This document shows positions 41,763 to 49,727 of a DNA stretch of 49,727 bases, piece after piece. The notes below the pieces were generated by a model, which worked only from the letters and a program-made list of their open reading frames with translations, had not been told where the DNA came from and searched no databases. A program made the position numbers and the translations under genes. Positions within the stretch are counted from its first letter, which is position 1, and each line of letters starts with the position of its first letter. Source of the stretch: TTA-H9 sp002071415. Lineage in GTDB: Bacteria > Bacteroidota > Bacteroidia > Bacteroidales > TTA-H9. Where the stretch lies: assembly GCA_035411425.1 (NCBI GenBank), contig DAONSX010000013.1, forward strand, positions 1 through 49,727. Direction: 5' to 3'.

Positions 41763-42347
41763 ATGTACGCCTACCTTGAGGGACAGATAGCCGAATTGAA
41801 TCCTGCTTATGCAGTAATTGACTGTAATGGAGTGGGTTACGAAGTAAACATTTCGTTGAATACGTTTTCGAGTATAAAGGATAAAGAAAGGGTTCGGCTT
41901 TATACTCATCTGGTTGTGCGAGATGATGCACAGATGCTTTATGGTTTTGCGGAGGAAAGCGAACGTACTTTATTCAGGCATTTGATCACGGTGACGGGCA
42001 TAGGCCCTAGTACTGCCCGAATGATTCTATCCTCGATGACTCCTGTTGAACTGATTTCGGCCATTGCAAGCGGAAACGAAGAGATTCTGAAACGAGTAAA
42101 GGGCATTGGAACTAAAACTGCTCAGCGTATTCTCATCGAATTAAAGGATAAAGTAGGGAAGGTAACAACTTCTCAGGGAAGTTTACCTGTTTTAGGCAAT
42201 AGAAATTTAGAAGAAGCGTTATCTGGTTTGGTCATTTTGGGCTTTAGTAAAACCTTAGTTCAACGAGCTTTGGAAAAGATCGTTTCCACACGGGGAGATT
42301 CTATCTCGGTGGAGGAGATGATCAAGGAAGCACTAAAGGTATTGTAA
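41763..42347 (+). CDS. ruvA: Holliday junction branch migration protein RuvA
   Basis: RuvA binds Holliday junctions as a tetramer and loads the RuvB motor during recombination repair. The 194-residue protein has the N-terminal OB domain (1-63), the double helix-hairpin-helix domain with TGIGPSTARMIL (about 75-86) and VKGIGTKTAQRILIELK (about 110-126), and a C-terminal three-helix domain (about 145-194) that contacts RuvB. All parts are normal in length. RuvB and RuvC are not in the window. sprA starts 20 bases downstream, so they are probably cotranscribed, the order known from other Bacteroidota. Confidence 0.97.
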   Translation: MYAYLEGQIAELNPAYAVIDCNGVGYEVNISLNTFSSIKDKERVRLYTHLVVRDDAQMLYGFAEESERTLFRHLITVTGIGPSTARMILSSMTPVELISAIASGNEEILKRVKGIGTKTAQRILIELKDKVGKVTTSQGSLPVLGNRNLEEALSGLVILGFSKTLVQRALEKIVSTRGDSISVEEMIKEALKVL

Positions 42348-42367
42348 AAACAAAACTATCAGTTGGC

Positions 42368-45300
42368 TTGAAAACGTCTATTATACCATTTATCCGTTAT
42401 TTTGTTGCTCTTGGCTTTGTGGTGGCTCTTTCGGGTTTTTCCGCAGCCGATTCGAAAGCCAGTTCTACGGATTATTCACTTGCATTTTTTGCGCCTCCCG
42501 ATACTATTCCTTTACGCTATCCTTTCAAGGACAGGGACCTTTATTCGCCCCCAGCCTCCGAACACCAATTGTTTCTGCGAAACCCCTCGAGCATAAAGGT
42601 GAATGTAGAATATGACGGAGAATCGAATCAATATATCCTAACTGAAACTATGGGTTCGCTTCAGGTAAGGCCTCCATTGGTGATGGATTTCAAAGAATAT
42701 ATGGAATATGATGCATCGCGAGCTCTGAACAGTTACTGGCGTGAGAAATCTTTGAGTACTAAGGGAGAAAAGAGCGATGGTATTATACCTTCCATTTATA
42801 TTGGAGGACAGGCTTTCGATAAGATCTTTGGCGGAAGCACCATAGATGTTCGTCCCAATGGTTCGGCCGAACTGATTTTTGGCATTCGATCCAATAAAAA
42901 TGAAGATCCTAGCCTTGCAGTCAGACAAAGAAAAACCGTAAACTTCGACTTTCAGGAAAAAATCCAAATGAATGTCATTGCCAAAGTGGGCGATAAGATA
43001 GAGTTCAAAGCCAATTACAATACCGAATCGAGTTTTGATTTCGAGAACAAAATCCAGCTCAAATACGAAGGGAAAGAGGATGAAATTTTGAAACTTTTAG
43101 AAGTTGGCAACGTAAACCTTCCTTTGAATTCTACGCTTATTCAGGGCAGTCAGAGCTTGTTCGGTGTAAAAACCAAGATGCAATTTGGACGTACTACCAT
43201 TACTGCGGTGGTTTCGCAGCAGCAAAGCGAAACGAAAAATATTACCGTTGAAGGTGGTGCTCAGACTAACACCTTCAAACTCACCGCCGATCAATATGAA
43301 GAAAATAAACATTTCTTCTTGTCGCAGTATTTTTACGATCATTATAATCAATCTTTATCTACTCTTCCTATCGTTCAATCGAATGTCAATATCACCAAAA
43401 TCGAAGTGTGGGTTACCAATATTGGAGCTGCAGTAACCGATAACCGCAACATTGTGGCTTTTCAAGACCTTGGTGAAAAAAACCCTTATCATCCCGCACT
43501 TAGTACCACCATGGCAGCTCCTGGGTATCCTTCGAACAATGCCAACAACTTACTTTACTACCTGGATGTCAACCAATTAAGAAATATCAACACGGTTTCC
43601 AATTATTTGAAATCGAATGATTTTACTGCAGGCCAGGACTTCGAGAAAATAGAAAGTGCACGAAAACTTCAGTCTACAGAATATACTTTCAATAGTTTGT
43701 TGGGATTTATTTCGCTCAATACAACGCTAAATCCCGATCAAAGTTTGGCAGTTGCTTATCAATATACCATAGTAGGCGATACTACGGTTTACCAGGTAGG
43801 TGAATTTTCCGACGGTGGAATCAGCTCTCCCAATTGTTTGGTGGCCAAACTTTTGAAAAGTACTGCTGTGAATACTCGCATTCCCCTTTGGAAACTCATG
43901 ATGAAAAATGTTTATGCTATTGGGGCTTATCAGGTAAACAGGCAGGATTTTATTTTGAATTTGCTGTATTCGGGGAACAACAATGGAGTCCCTACAGGAT
44001 ATCTTACCGAAGGAGAAGTTGCAGGAATTCCTTTGATTCGGGTAATGGGTTTCGACAATCTCGACCCACAGCTTAATCCTCCTCCCGATGGAATTTTCGA
44101 TTTTATAGATAATGCTGCTACTCAAGGTGGAACAATCCAATCGAGCAATGGGCGCATTTATTTTCCCGAAGTTGAACCCTTCGGGCGCGACCTTCGTCAA
44201 AAAATTGGAAACGAACAGTTGGCCAACAAGTATTGTTATGATTCACTATATACTTTAACCAAGGTTGGAGCCCAGCAATATCCCGAAAAGAATAAGTTCC
44301 TTTTGGAGGGTTTTTATAAATCCTCAGTAAGTAGTGAAATTTCGCTTAATGCACTTAATATTCCTCAAGGTTCGGTCAAAGTAACTCATGGTGGTATTCC
44401 TTTGACTGAAAATGTCGATTATACCGTAGATTATACTATTGGACGGGTAAAAATTATCAATGAAGCTTTGTTGAGTTCGGGTACACCCATCAACATCTCG
44501 CTCGAAAGCAACACCATGTTCAGCATCCAGAGCAAAACTTATCTGGGTACTCATATTGATTATGAGATTAGTAAAGATTTCATTCTTGGAGCTACAATTA
44601 TCAATTTATCGGAAAAACCCTTAACCCAAAAAACTATCCTGGGAGAAGACCCAATTTCGAATACAATATGGGGTTTGAATGTGGCTTATCAAAAAGAATC
44701 ATTATGGTTGACGCGTTTACTCGACAAGCTTCCGTTATATTCGACCAGTGTACCTTCCAAGATAGCCTTTACTGGTGAGTTTGCCCATTTTATTCCAGGG
44801 CATTCGAGTGCCATTGGCTCAACAGGAACTTCTTATATCGATGATTTCGAAGCTGCTAAATCGACCATTGATCTTCGTTTGCCTAACAACTGGTTTTTGG
44901 CCAGTACTCCACAGGGGCAAACTGCTCCCGGAATGTTTCCCGAAGCTGCATTAGGAACGGGTTTGGCTTATGGTTTCAATCGTGCAGCCATGTCGTGGTA
45001 TATTATCGATCCAATTTTTTACGATCGTACGGGAACGGTTAGGCCGAAAAATGTTACGAAGGATGAACTTTCGCGCAATTTGGTCAGGCAGGTACTCGAA
45101 AATGAAGTTTTTCCCGCCAAGGAAATTCCCAATGGTGTACCTACAAATATTGCAATTTTGAATCTTGATTTTTATCCTTCGGAGCGAGGACCTTATAATT
45201 ATGATGTAACTGGAGTTCCGGGTTTTTCGCACGGCATAGATGCCGAAGGGTTTTTACGCAATCCTAACAGCCGTTGGGGAGGAATGATGCGAAAAATAGA

Positions 45301-48300
45301 ATCTACCGATTTCGAAGCTGCTAATGTAGAATATATTGAATTCTGGATGATGGATCCTTTCTCCGAAGACCCTGATAATCCCGGAGGGGAAATTTATTTC
45401 AATTTGGGCGATATTTCGGAAGATATTTTGAGAGATGGTAAGAAGAGTTTCGAAAATGGGCTTCCTGTTGGGCCTGAGGTAAAAGATGTAGACACTACTA
45501 TTTGGGGTCGTGTTCCTAAGAAGCAATCTTTGGTCAACGCCTTCGACAATGATCCACAGAGCCGTCAATATCAGGATGTTGGCTATGATGGCCTTTCTGA
45601 TGAGGATGAACGCTCGTTTTTCGATGAGGTATTTTTACAACAAATCGTCAACCTTTATGGGGCTGGCTCTCAGGCTTATTTGAAAGCTTATGAGGATCCT
45701 TCCTCCGATAATTTCCGATATTTTAGAGGTGCTGCTATGGACAATGATGAACAGTATAAGAGTGTTCAAGCACGATATAAACGATATCAAGGCCCGGATG
45801 GAAATTCACCCACGGCCGAACAAACCGGTGAATCTTATACCGCACAGTCAACCAGCCTACCCAATGTCGAAGACATTAACCTCGACAATACCCTGTCAGA
45901 AGACGAAAGATATTTTCAATATCGGATAGATTTAAGACCTGATAAAATGGTCGTTGGGGAGAACTATATTACCGATATCTACGAAGCCACGAATATTCCA
46001 CTCGAAAATGGAGAGCGGGGCTCGGTAAAATGGTATCAATTTAAGATCCCTATTAATGACCCTCAACTCATCATTGGAAACATTCAGGATTTCAAATCTA
46101 TCCGCTTCATGAGGATGTTTTTCAAAAACTGGCAAAAACCCATCACTATGCGTTTTGCGACTTTTGAACTCGTAAGGGGCGATTGGCGTCGTTATCGATA
46201 TGATTTGCTTTCACCTGGCGAATATATCCCTAACGATGAACAAAGCATGACCAAATTTGAAATCTCTACGGTAAATGTCGAAGAAAATGGAAGTAAATAT
46301 CCGGTTCCTTATGTAATCCCACCAGGCATCGAAAGAGAAATTAATTATGGGACTACCAATTTCACCCGCCTCAACGAACAAGCAATGGTTCTGAGAGTAA
46401 AGGAACTTCAGGATGGTGATGCAAGAGCTGCTTATAAAACAACCGGCTTCGATTTCAGACAATATCACAGGCTGAAAATGTTTGTCCATGCCGAAGACCT
46501 CGATGCATTAAATCCTAATAACTATGGCGATTTGACAGTTTTTCTGCGTTTGGGCTCCGATTTTACCCAAAACTATTACGAATACGAAATCCCTTTGACC
46601 TTTACGCCATGGGGAACGGCAAAAACCAATCCCGCTTTGATATGGCCCGACGAAAACAGTTTCGACATCGATCTCGATAAACTGGTACAAATGAAGCAAG
46701 AACGGAATATACAAATGAGGGATGGAGAAACTCCTATATCTTTGACCGTTCCTTATATTGCTTATGATGGGAAAAATAAGGTAACCATAGTTGGTACACC
46801 AAGTATTAGCGATGTGAGAGCCATCATGATTGGAGTGCGCAATCCCAAGAAAAAATCCTTCACTGATGCTGATGATGGCCAGCCCAAGAGTACCGAGATA
46901 TGGGTAAACGAATTAAGGCTCACCGATTTTAATGATCAATCGGGATGGGCAGCTACTGGCCGCCTAACCGTTAATCTGGCCGACCTCGGTAATATTTCGG
47001 TAAATTTAGCCCACAGCACACCGGGTTTTGGAAGTATCGAAAAAAAGGTAAATGAACGACAGAAAGAAACCATTACATCGTATGATTTTGCCACTAATCT
47101 CCAATTGGGGAAATTCTTACCCGAAAAATTAGGTTTACGATTTCCCATGCATGTCGATTATTCCACCACTGTGGCAAGTCCACAATATAATCCTCTCGAT
47201 CCGGATATCAAGCTAAAGGATGAACTCGACAGTTATGACGTTTCATCGCAGAAAGACTCGATAAGAAAGCTAACGGAAGATTATACCCAGCGAAAGAATA
47301 TCAACTTTATGAACGTTCGAAAGGAACGTGTAGGAACAAAACGTCAGCCCATGCCTTGGGATGTGGAGAATTTCGATTTTACATATTCTTACAGCGAACT
47401 AAACCGGCGCAACATCGATATAGAATATGACAACAAGAAAATCTACAGAGGAGGAATAGGATACACCTATATGACCAGACCAAAGGTTTACCGACCTTTC
47501 GAAAAAATTGGCATCGTTAGCCGCAGCAAAGACCTTCAATTGATAAAAGATTTTAACTTTTCGCTTTTGCCACGAATGTTCAGTTTCCGAACCGATATCA
47601 ACCGTGAATACACCGAACGCAAACTTCGCAACAAGAGTCAGGCTTTGATATTGATCGAGCCTACCTATGTAAAATCGTACGTTTGGACTCGTATGTACGA
47701 TTATAAACACGACCTTACACAAGGTTTGAAACTCGAATATAATGCCAATGCCAATGCTTTGATCGATGAACTGCCAGGAAGTGTGGACAAGGACGACTAT
47801 GGCTATACCGTGAAGGAGAAAAAGGACCGCATACATGAAGAATTAATGGGTTTTGGAACCATGAATCAATTTAATCAGGTATTAAATCTTAATTATACCA
47901 TTCCCATCAATAAGATTCGGGCTTTTAACTGGATGACTGCTACGGCACGGTATCAGGGAACATATAACTGGACAGCTTCGCCAAAAAGCATTCAGGAAGT
48001 CATGGGAAATAAAGCCGAGAATTCCAACACTATTCAATTGAACAGCAACCTGAGGTTTACGAGCCTTTACAACAAAGTCCCTTATTTTAAGAAGGTTTTG
48101 AGTACGACTCAAACCCAAAGAGGTGGTCCTCAGCCAGCGCGACCGGGGCAGAAACCTCAGCCTACACTACAAAAACCCTCCCGTGAAGATACCGCAAAGG
48201 TCGCTAAACCAAAGAAAGATTACTTCAAGATCATTTCTGAATCGATGGTAAAGATTGTGCTCGGTTTCAAGGATGGATCACTTTCGTATTCCGAAACTAA

Positions 48301-49609
48301 TGGCATTTTTCTACCGGGGTTTAAACCATCTCCTGGAATTATAGGCAACGACATGAATCTGAATGCGCCGGGAATTCCTTTTGTTTTTGGTAGTCAGGCC
48401 GATATCCGGCAAAAGGCGGCCATGAATGGATGGCTTACCGAAGATAGCCTGTTTAACATGGCTTATGCCACCAAGCATACATCCACCTTAAATGCTCGAT
48501 TGACTTATGAACCTTTTAAGGATTTTAGAGTGGAATTCACTGCAAACCGCACTTATGCGCTAAATCATCAGGAATATTTTCGGGTAAACAATGGCATGTA
48601 TAATTCTTATTCACCCATAGAATCGGGTAGCTTTTCTATCTCATGGTTTAGCTTGAATACTTCTTTTAAATCGCCGGATAAAAACAATGTTTCCAAGCCT
48701 TTCGAAAATATGAAGTCCATGCGTAAAGAGATAGCCATGAGGCTGGCACAGCAAAATCCCAACTGGCAAAATGATCCTCAAATCGTTGATTCTACTGGGT
48801 TCCCTGTGGGTTATGGGCCAACTTCTCAAGAAGTCTTGCATTATTCGTTTTTAGCTGCTTATTCAAGGCAAAACGCTATGAAAATCAATCTGAATGCCTT
48901 CCCAAAAATTCCCTACCCCAATTGGCGAATTACTTATAAAGGACTTTCATCGGTTAGTTTTATCAAAAAATATTTTAAGGAATTTACACTTTCGCATGCT
49001 TACCGCTCAACCTACAATGTTGGAAGTTACTCTACCAACGTTTTGTACACCGAAAATTTTGGCGCACCTTCTACTTTCGACGATATCAATAATTTTATCC
49101 CAAAATATCAAATTTCTCAAATCGCTCTAAGCGAACAGTTTGTCCCATTATTTGGAATCGATATGACTTGGATAAATAATGTACTGTCGAAATTTGAGTT
49201 TAGGAAATCGCGGAACCTGGCATTGAGTTTTGTAAATAATCAGCTCACCGAAATCAATTCCAATGAATTTGTAGTTGGCATAGGTTACCGGTTCAAGAAC
49301 ATTGAGATGACCTTCAAGGGTGGTGGTGGCGGACCAACACAAAGATATAAGAGCGATTTGAACTTAAGGGCTGATTTTTCTATAAAGGATAATAAAACAA
49401 TTATACGACGAATAGAAGAAGATATAACTCAGGTTTCGGCCGGCCAAAAACTGATTACAGTCAATACCTCGGCCGATTATCAGCTTAATGAAAGAGTAAT
49501 GATACGGGTGTTTTACGATAGTTCCATCACCAATCCCTATGTCTCCAACCAGTATTCTACCCGAACTTCGATGGGTGGTATCAGTTTGAGATTTACTCTG
49601 GCCCAATAA
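42368..49609 (+). CDS. sprA: cell surface protein SprA, type IX secretion translocon
   Basis: SprA (Sov in Porphyromonas) forms the giant outer-membrane beta barrel through which T9SS cargo leaves the cell. The 2,413 residues are close to the 2,400 of Flavobacterium SprA. It starts with TTG at 42368; no ATG lies near, and the resulting N-terminus is a good signal peptide (IPFIRYFVALGFVVALSG) after a short basic start. The protein has the two SprA_N regions (about 50-560 and 1050-1600), long beta-strand-rich stretches, a proline/Gln-rich linker near 1910-1945 and a C-terminal end GGISLRFTLAQ, as for a barrel strand. The gene is uninterrupted. It implies the organism has a type IX secretion system. 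Confidence 0.96.
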   Translation: MKTSIIPFIRYFVALGFVVALSGFSAADSKASSTDYSLAFFAPPDTIPLRYPFKDRDLYSPPASEHQLFLRNPSSIKVNVEYDGESNQYILTETMGSLQVRPPLVMDFKEYMEYDASRALNSYWREKSLSTKGEKSDGIIPSIYIGGQAFDKIFGGSTIDVRPNGSAELIFGIRSNKNEDPSLAVRQRKTVNFDFQEKIQMNVIAKVGDKIEFKANYNTESSFDFENKIQLKYEGKEDEILKLLEVGNVNLPLNSTLIQGSQSLFGVKTKMQFGRTTITAVVSQQQSETKNITVEGGAQTNTFKLTADQYEENKHFFLSQYFYDHYNQSLSTLPIVQSNVNITKIEVWVTNIGAAVTDNRNIVAFQDLGEKNPYHPALSTTMAAPGYPSNNANNLLYYLDVNQLRNINTVSNYLKSNDFTAGQDFEKIESARKLQSTEYTFNSLLGFISLNTTLNPDQSLAVAYQYTIVGDTTVYQVGEFSDGGISSPNCLVAKLLKSTAVNTRIPLWKLMMKNVYAIGAYQVNRQDFILNLLYSGNNNGVPTGYLTEGEVAGIPLIRVMGFDNLDPQLNPPPDGIFDFIDNAATQGGTIQSSNGRIYFPEVEPFGRDLRQKIGNEQLANKYCYDSLYTLTKVGAQQYPEKNKFLLEGFYKSSVSSEISLNALNIPQGSVKVTHGGIPLTENVDYTVDYTIGRVKIINEALLSSGTPINISLESNTMFSIQSKTYLGTHIDYEISKDFILGATIINLSEKPLTQKTILGEDPISNTIWGLNVAYQKESLWLTRLLDKLPLYSTSVPSKIAFTGEFAHFIPGHSSAIGSTGTSYIDDFEAAKSTIDLRLPNNWFLASTPQGQTAPGMFPEAALGTGLAYGFNRAAMSWYIIDPIFYDRTGTVRPKNVTKDELSRNLVRQVLENEVFPAKEIPNGVPTNIAILNLDFYPSERGPYNYDVTGVPGFSHGIDAEGFLRNPNSRWGGMMRKIESTDFEAANVEYIEFWMMDPFSEDPDNPGGEIYFNLGDISEDILRDGKKSFENGLPVGPEVKDVDTTIWGRVPKKQSLVNAFDNDPQSRQYQDVGYDGLSDEDERSFFDEVFLQQIVNLYGAGSQAYLKAYEDPSSDNFRYFRGAAMDNDEQYKSVQARYKRYQGPDGNSPTAEQTGESYTAQSTSLPNVEDINLDNTLSEDERYFQYRIDLRPDKMVVGENYITDIYEATNIPLENGERGSVKWYQFKIPINDPQLIIGNIQDFKSIRFMRMFFKNWQKPITMRFATFELVRGDWRRYRYDLLSPGEYIPNDEQSMTKFEISTVNVEENGSKYPVPYVIPPGIEREINYGTTNFTRLNEQAMVLRVKELQDGDARAAYKTTGFDFRQYHRLKMFVHAEDLDALNPNNYGDLTVFLRLGSDFTQNYYEYEIPLTFTPWGTAKTNPALIWPDENSFDIDLDKLVQMKQERNIQMRDGETPISLTVPYIAYDGKNKVTIVGTPSISDVRAIMIGVRNPKKKSFTDADDGQPKSTEIWVNELRLTDFNDQSGWAATGRLTVNLADLGNISVNLAHSTPGFGSIEKKVNERQKETITSYDFATNLQLGKFLPEKLGLRFPMHVDYSTTVASPQYNPLDPDIKLKDELDSYDVSSQKDSIRKLTEDYTQRKNINFMNVRKERVGTKRQPMPWDVENFDFTYSYSELNRRNIDIEYDNKKIYRGGIGYTYMTRPKVYRPFEKIGIVSRSKDLQLIKDFNFSLLPRMFSFRTDINREYTERKLRNKSQALILIEPTYVKSYVWTRMYDYKHDLTQGLKLEYNANANALIDELPGSVDKDDYGYTVKEKKDRIHEELMGFGTMNQFNQVLNLNYTIPINKIRAFNWMTATARYQGTYNWTASPKSIQEVMGNKAENSNTIQLNSNLRFTSLYNKVPYFKKVLSTTQTQRGGPQPARPGQKPQPTLQKPSREDTAKVAKPKKDYFKIISESMVKIVLGFKDGSLSYSETNGIFLPGFKPSPGIIGNDMNLNAPGIPFVFGSQADIRQKAAMNGWLTEDSLFNMAYATKHTSTLNARLTYEPFKDFRVEFTANRTYALNHQEYFRVNNGMYNSYSPIESGSFSISWFSLNTSFKSPDKNNVSKPFENMKSMRKEIAMRLAQQNPNWQNDPQIVDSTGFPVGYGPTSQEVLHYSFLAAYSRQNAMKINLNAFPKIPYPNWRITYKGLSSVSFIKKYFKEFTLSHAYRSTYNVGSYSTNVLYTENFGAPSTFDDINNFIPKYQISQIALSEQFVPLFGIDMTWINNVLSKFEFRKSRNLALSFVNNQLTEINSNEFVVGIGYRFKNIEMTFKGGGGGPTQRYKSDLNLRADFSIKDNKTIIRRIEEDITQVSAGQKLITVNTSADYQLNERVMIRVFYDSSITNPYVSNQYSTRTSMGGISLRFTLAQ

Positions 49610-49623
49610 ATTTCAACAAGATT

Positions 49624-49695
49624 TCAAAGCCCCATTTGCTTCAAGGTTTCTTCCACCAGCTCGAAAAGCTCTTCTTTCCTGACTTCGACAATGCG
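49624..49695 (-). other. coding-like minus-strand fragment at window end
   Basis: On the minus strand a frame ending with TGA at 49624-49626 gives RIVEVRKEELFELVEETLKQ and two or three more residues, a typical helical protein C-terminus. In-frame, a TGA codon lies just before it at 49696-49698, and a homopolymer-rich segment (AAAAATTTTT near 49703-49712) follows. The tail of a gene lying beyond the window, with a frameshift or an assembly slip in the A/T run, is one reading. Start codon and family are unknown. Confidence 0.25.
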
Positions 49696-49727
49696 TCACC
49701 CTAAAAATTTTTCCAAAACTTTTCATC

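Overview
This window is a chromosomal segment of a member of the Bacteroidota, most likely an anaerobic or fermentative Bacteroidales-type lineage. Evidence: a full-length sprA (the giant outer-membrane translocon of the type IX secretion system) directly after ruvA; a DUF2795 protein of the form seen in this phylum; a SecA of about 1,100 residues; genes without recognisable Shine-Dalgarno sequences; and repeated matches to the Bacteroidota -7 promoter box TAnnTTTG (often TAnnTTTGCA) 20-60 bases before start codons. No rRNA, tRNA, CRISPR array, insertion sequence, phage gene or plasmid gene was found.

Layout. (1) 1-3429 is very AT-rich and gene-poor, with one small unknown gene and a multi-pass membrane protein resembling a GT-C glycosyltransferase; it looks like a variable or acquired stretch. 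(2) 3430-6958 holds tadA, a COG0731-type radical SAM gene coupled to a small ankyrin-like repeat gene, a SAM methyltransferase and a polyprenyl diphosphate synthase. (3) 7263-12855 is a C4/C3 carbon block: malic enzyme with a PTA-like domain, ATP-dependent PEP carboxykinase and malate dehydrogenase, the enzymes around the PEP/pyruvate/oxaloacetate/malate node. (4) 12867-18282 is a minus-strand run secA-pyrH-hisS. (5) 18430-25067 holds DUF2795, a PduO-type cobalamin adenosyltransferase, an ABC ATPase, an O-methyltransferase-like protein, a small membrane protein, pheS, a secreted cyclophilin, tdk and a phylum-type hypothetical. (6) 25070-27136 is an mlaE-mlaF-cvpA operon, preceded by a mosaic of degenerate 7-bp repeats. 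(7) 27789-32795 is a methionine operon, metH-metF, behind a clear SAM-I (S-box) riboswitch with its own terminator. (8) 33332-41577 holds an EamA exporter, an unknown membrane protein with a His/Lys-rich N-terminal region, a CorA Mg2+ transporter, an unknown protein, a PhoB/PhoR-like two-component pair and a secreted 16-repeat MORN-type protein. (9) 41763-49609 is ruvA and sprA.

Links between genes: MetH needs cobalamin and the PduO enzyme makes adenosylcobalamin, so the organism uses or salvages B12. The malic enzyme/PEPCK/MDH set fits fermentation through malate and succinate; together with the adenosyltransferase it is compatible with methylmalonyl-CoA mutase-based propionate formation, but the mutase is not in the window. 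SecA and SprA represent the inner- and outer-membrane steps of protein export.

No clearly new multi-gene system is visible. The most unusual parts are the heptamer-repeat mosaic at 27211-27570, the AT-rich glycosyltransferase region, the radical SAM/ankyrin-like gene pair and the paired repeats with a 14-bp palindrome at 34631-34745.
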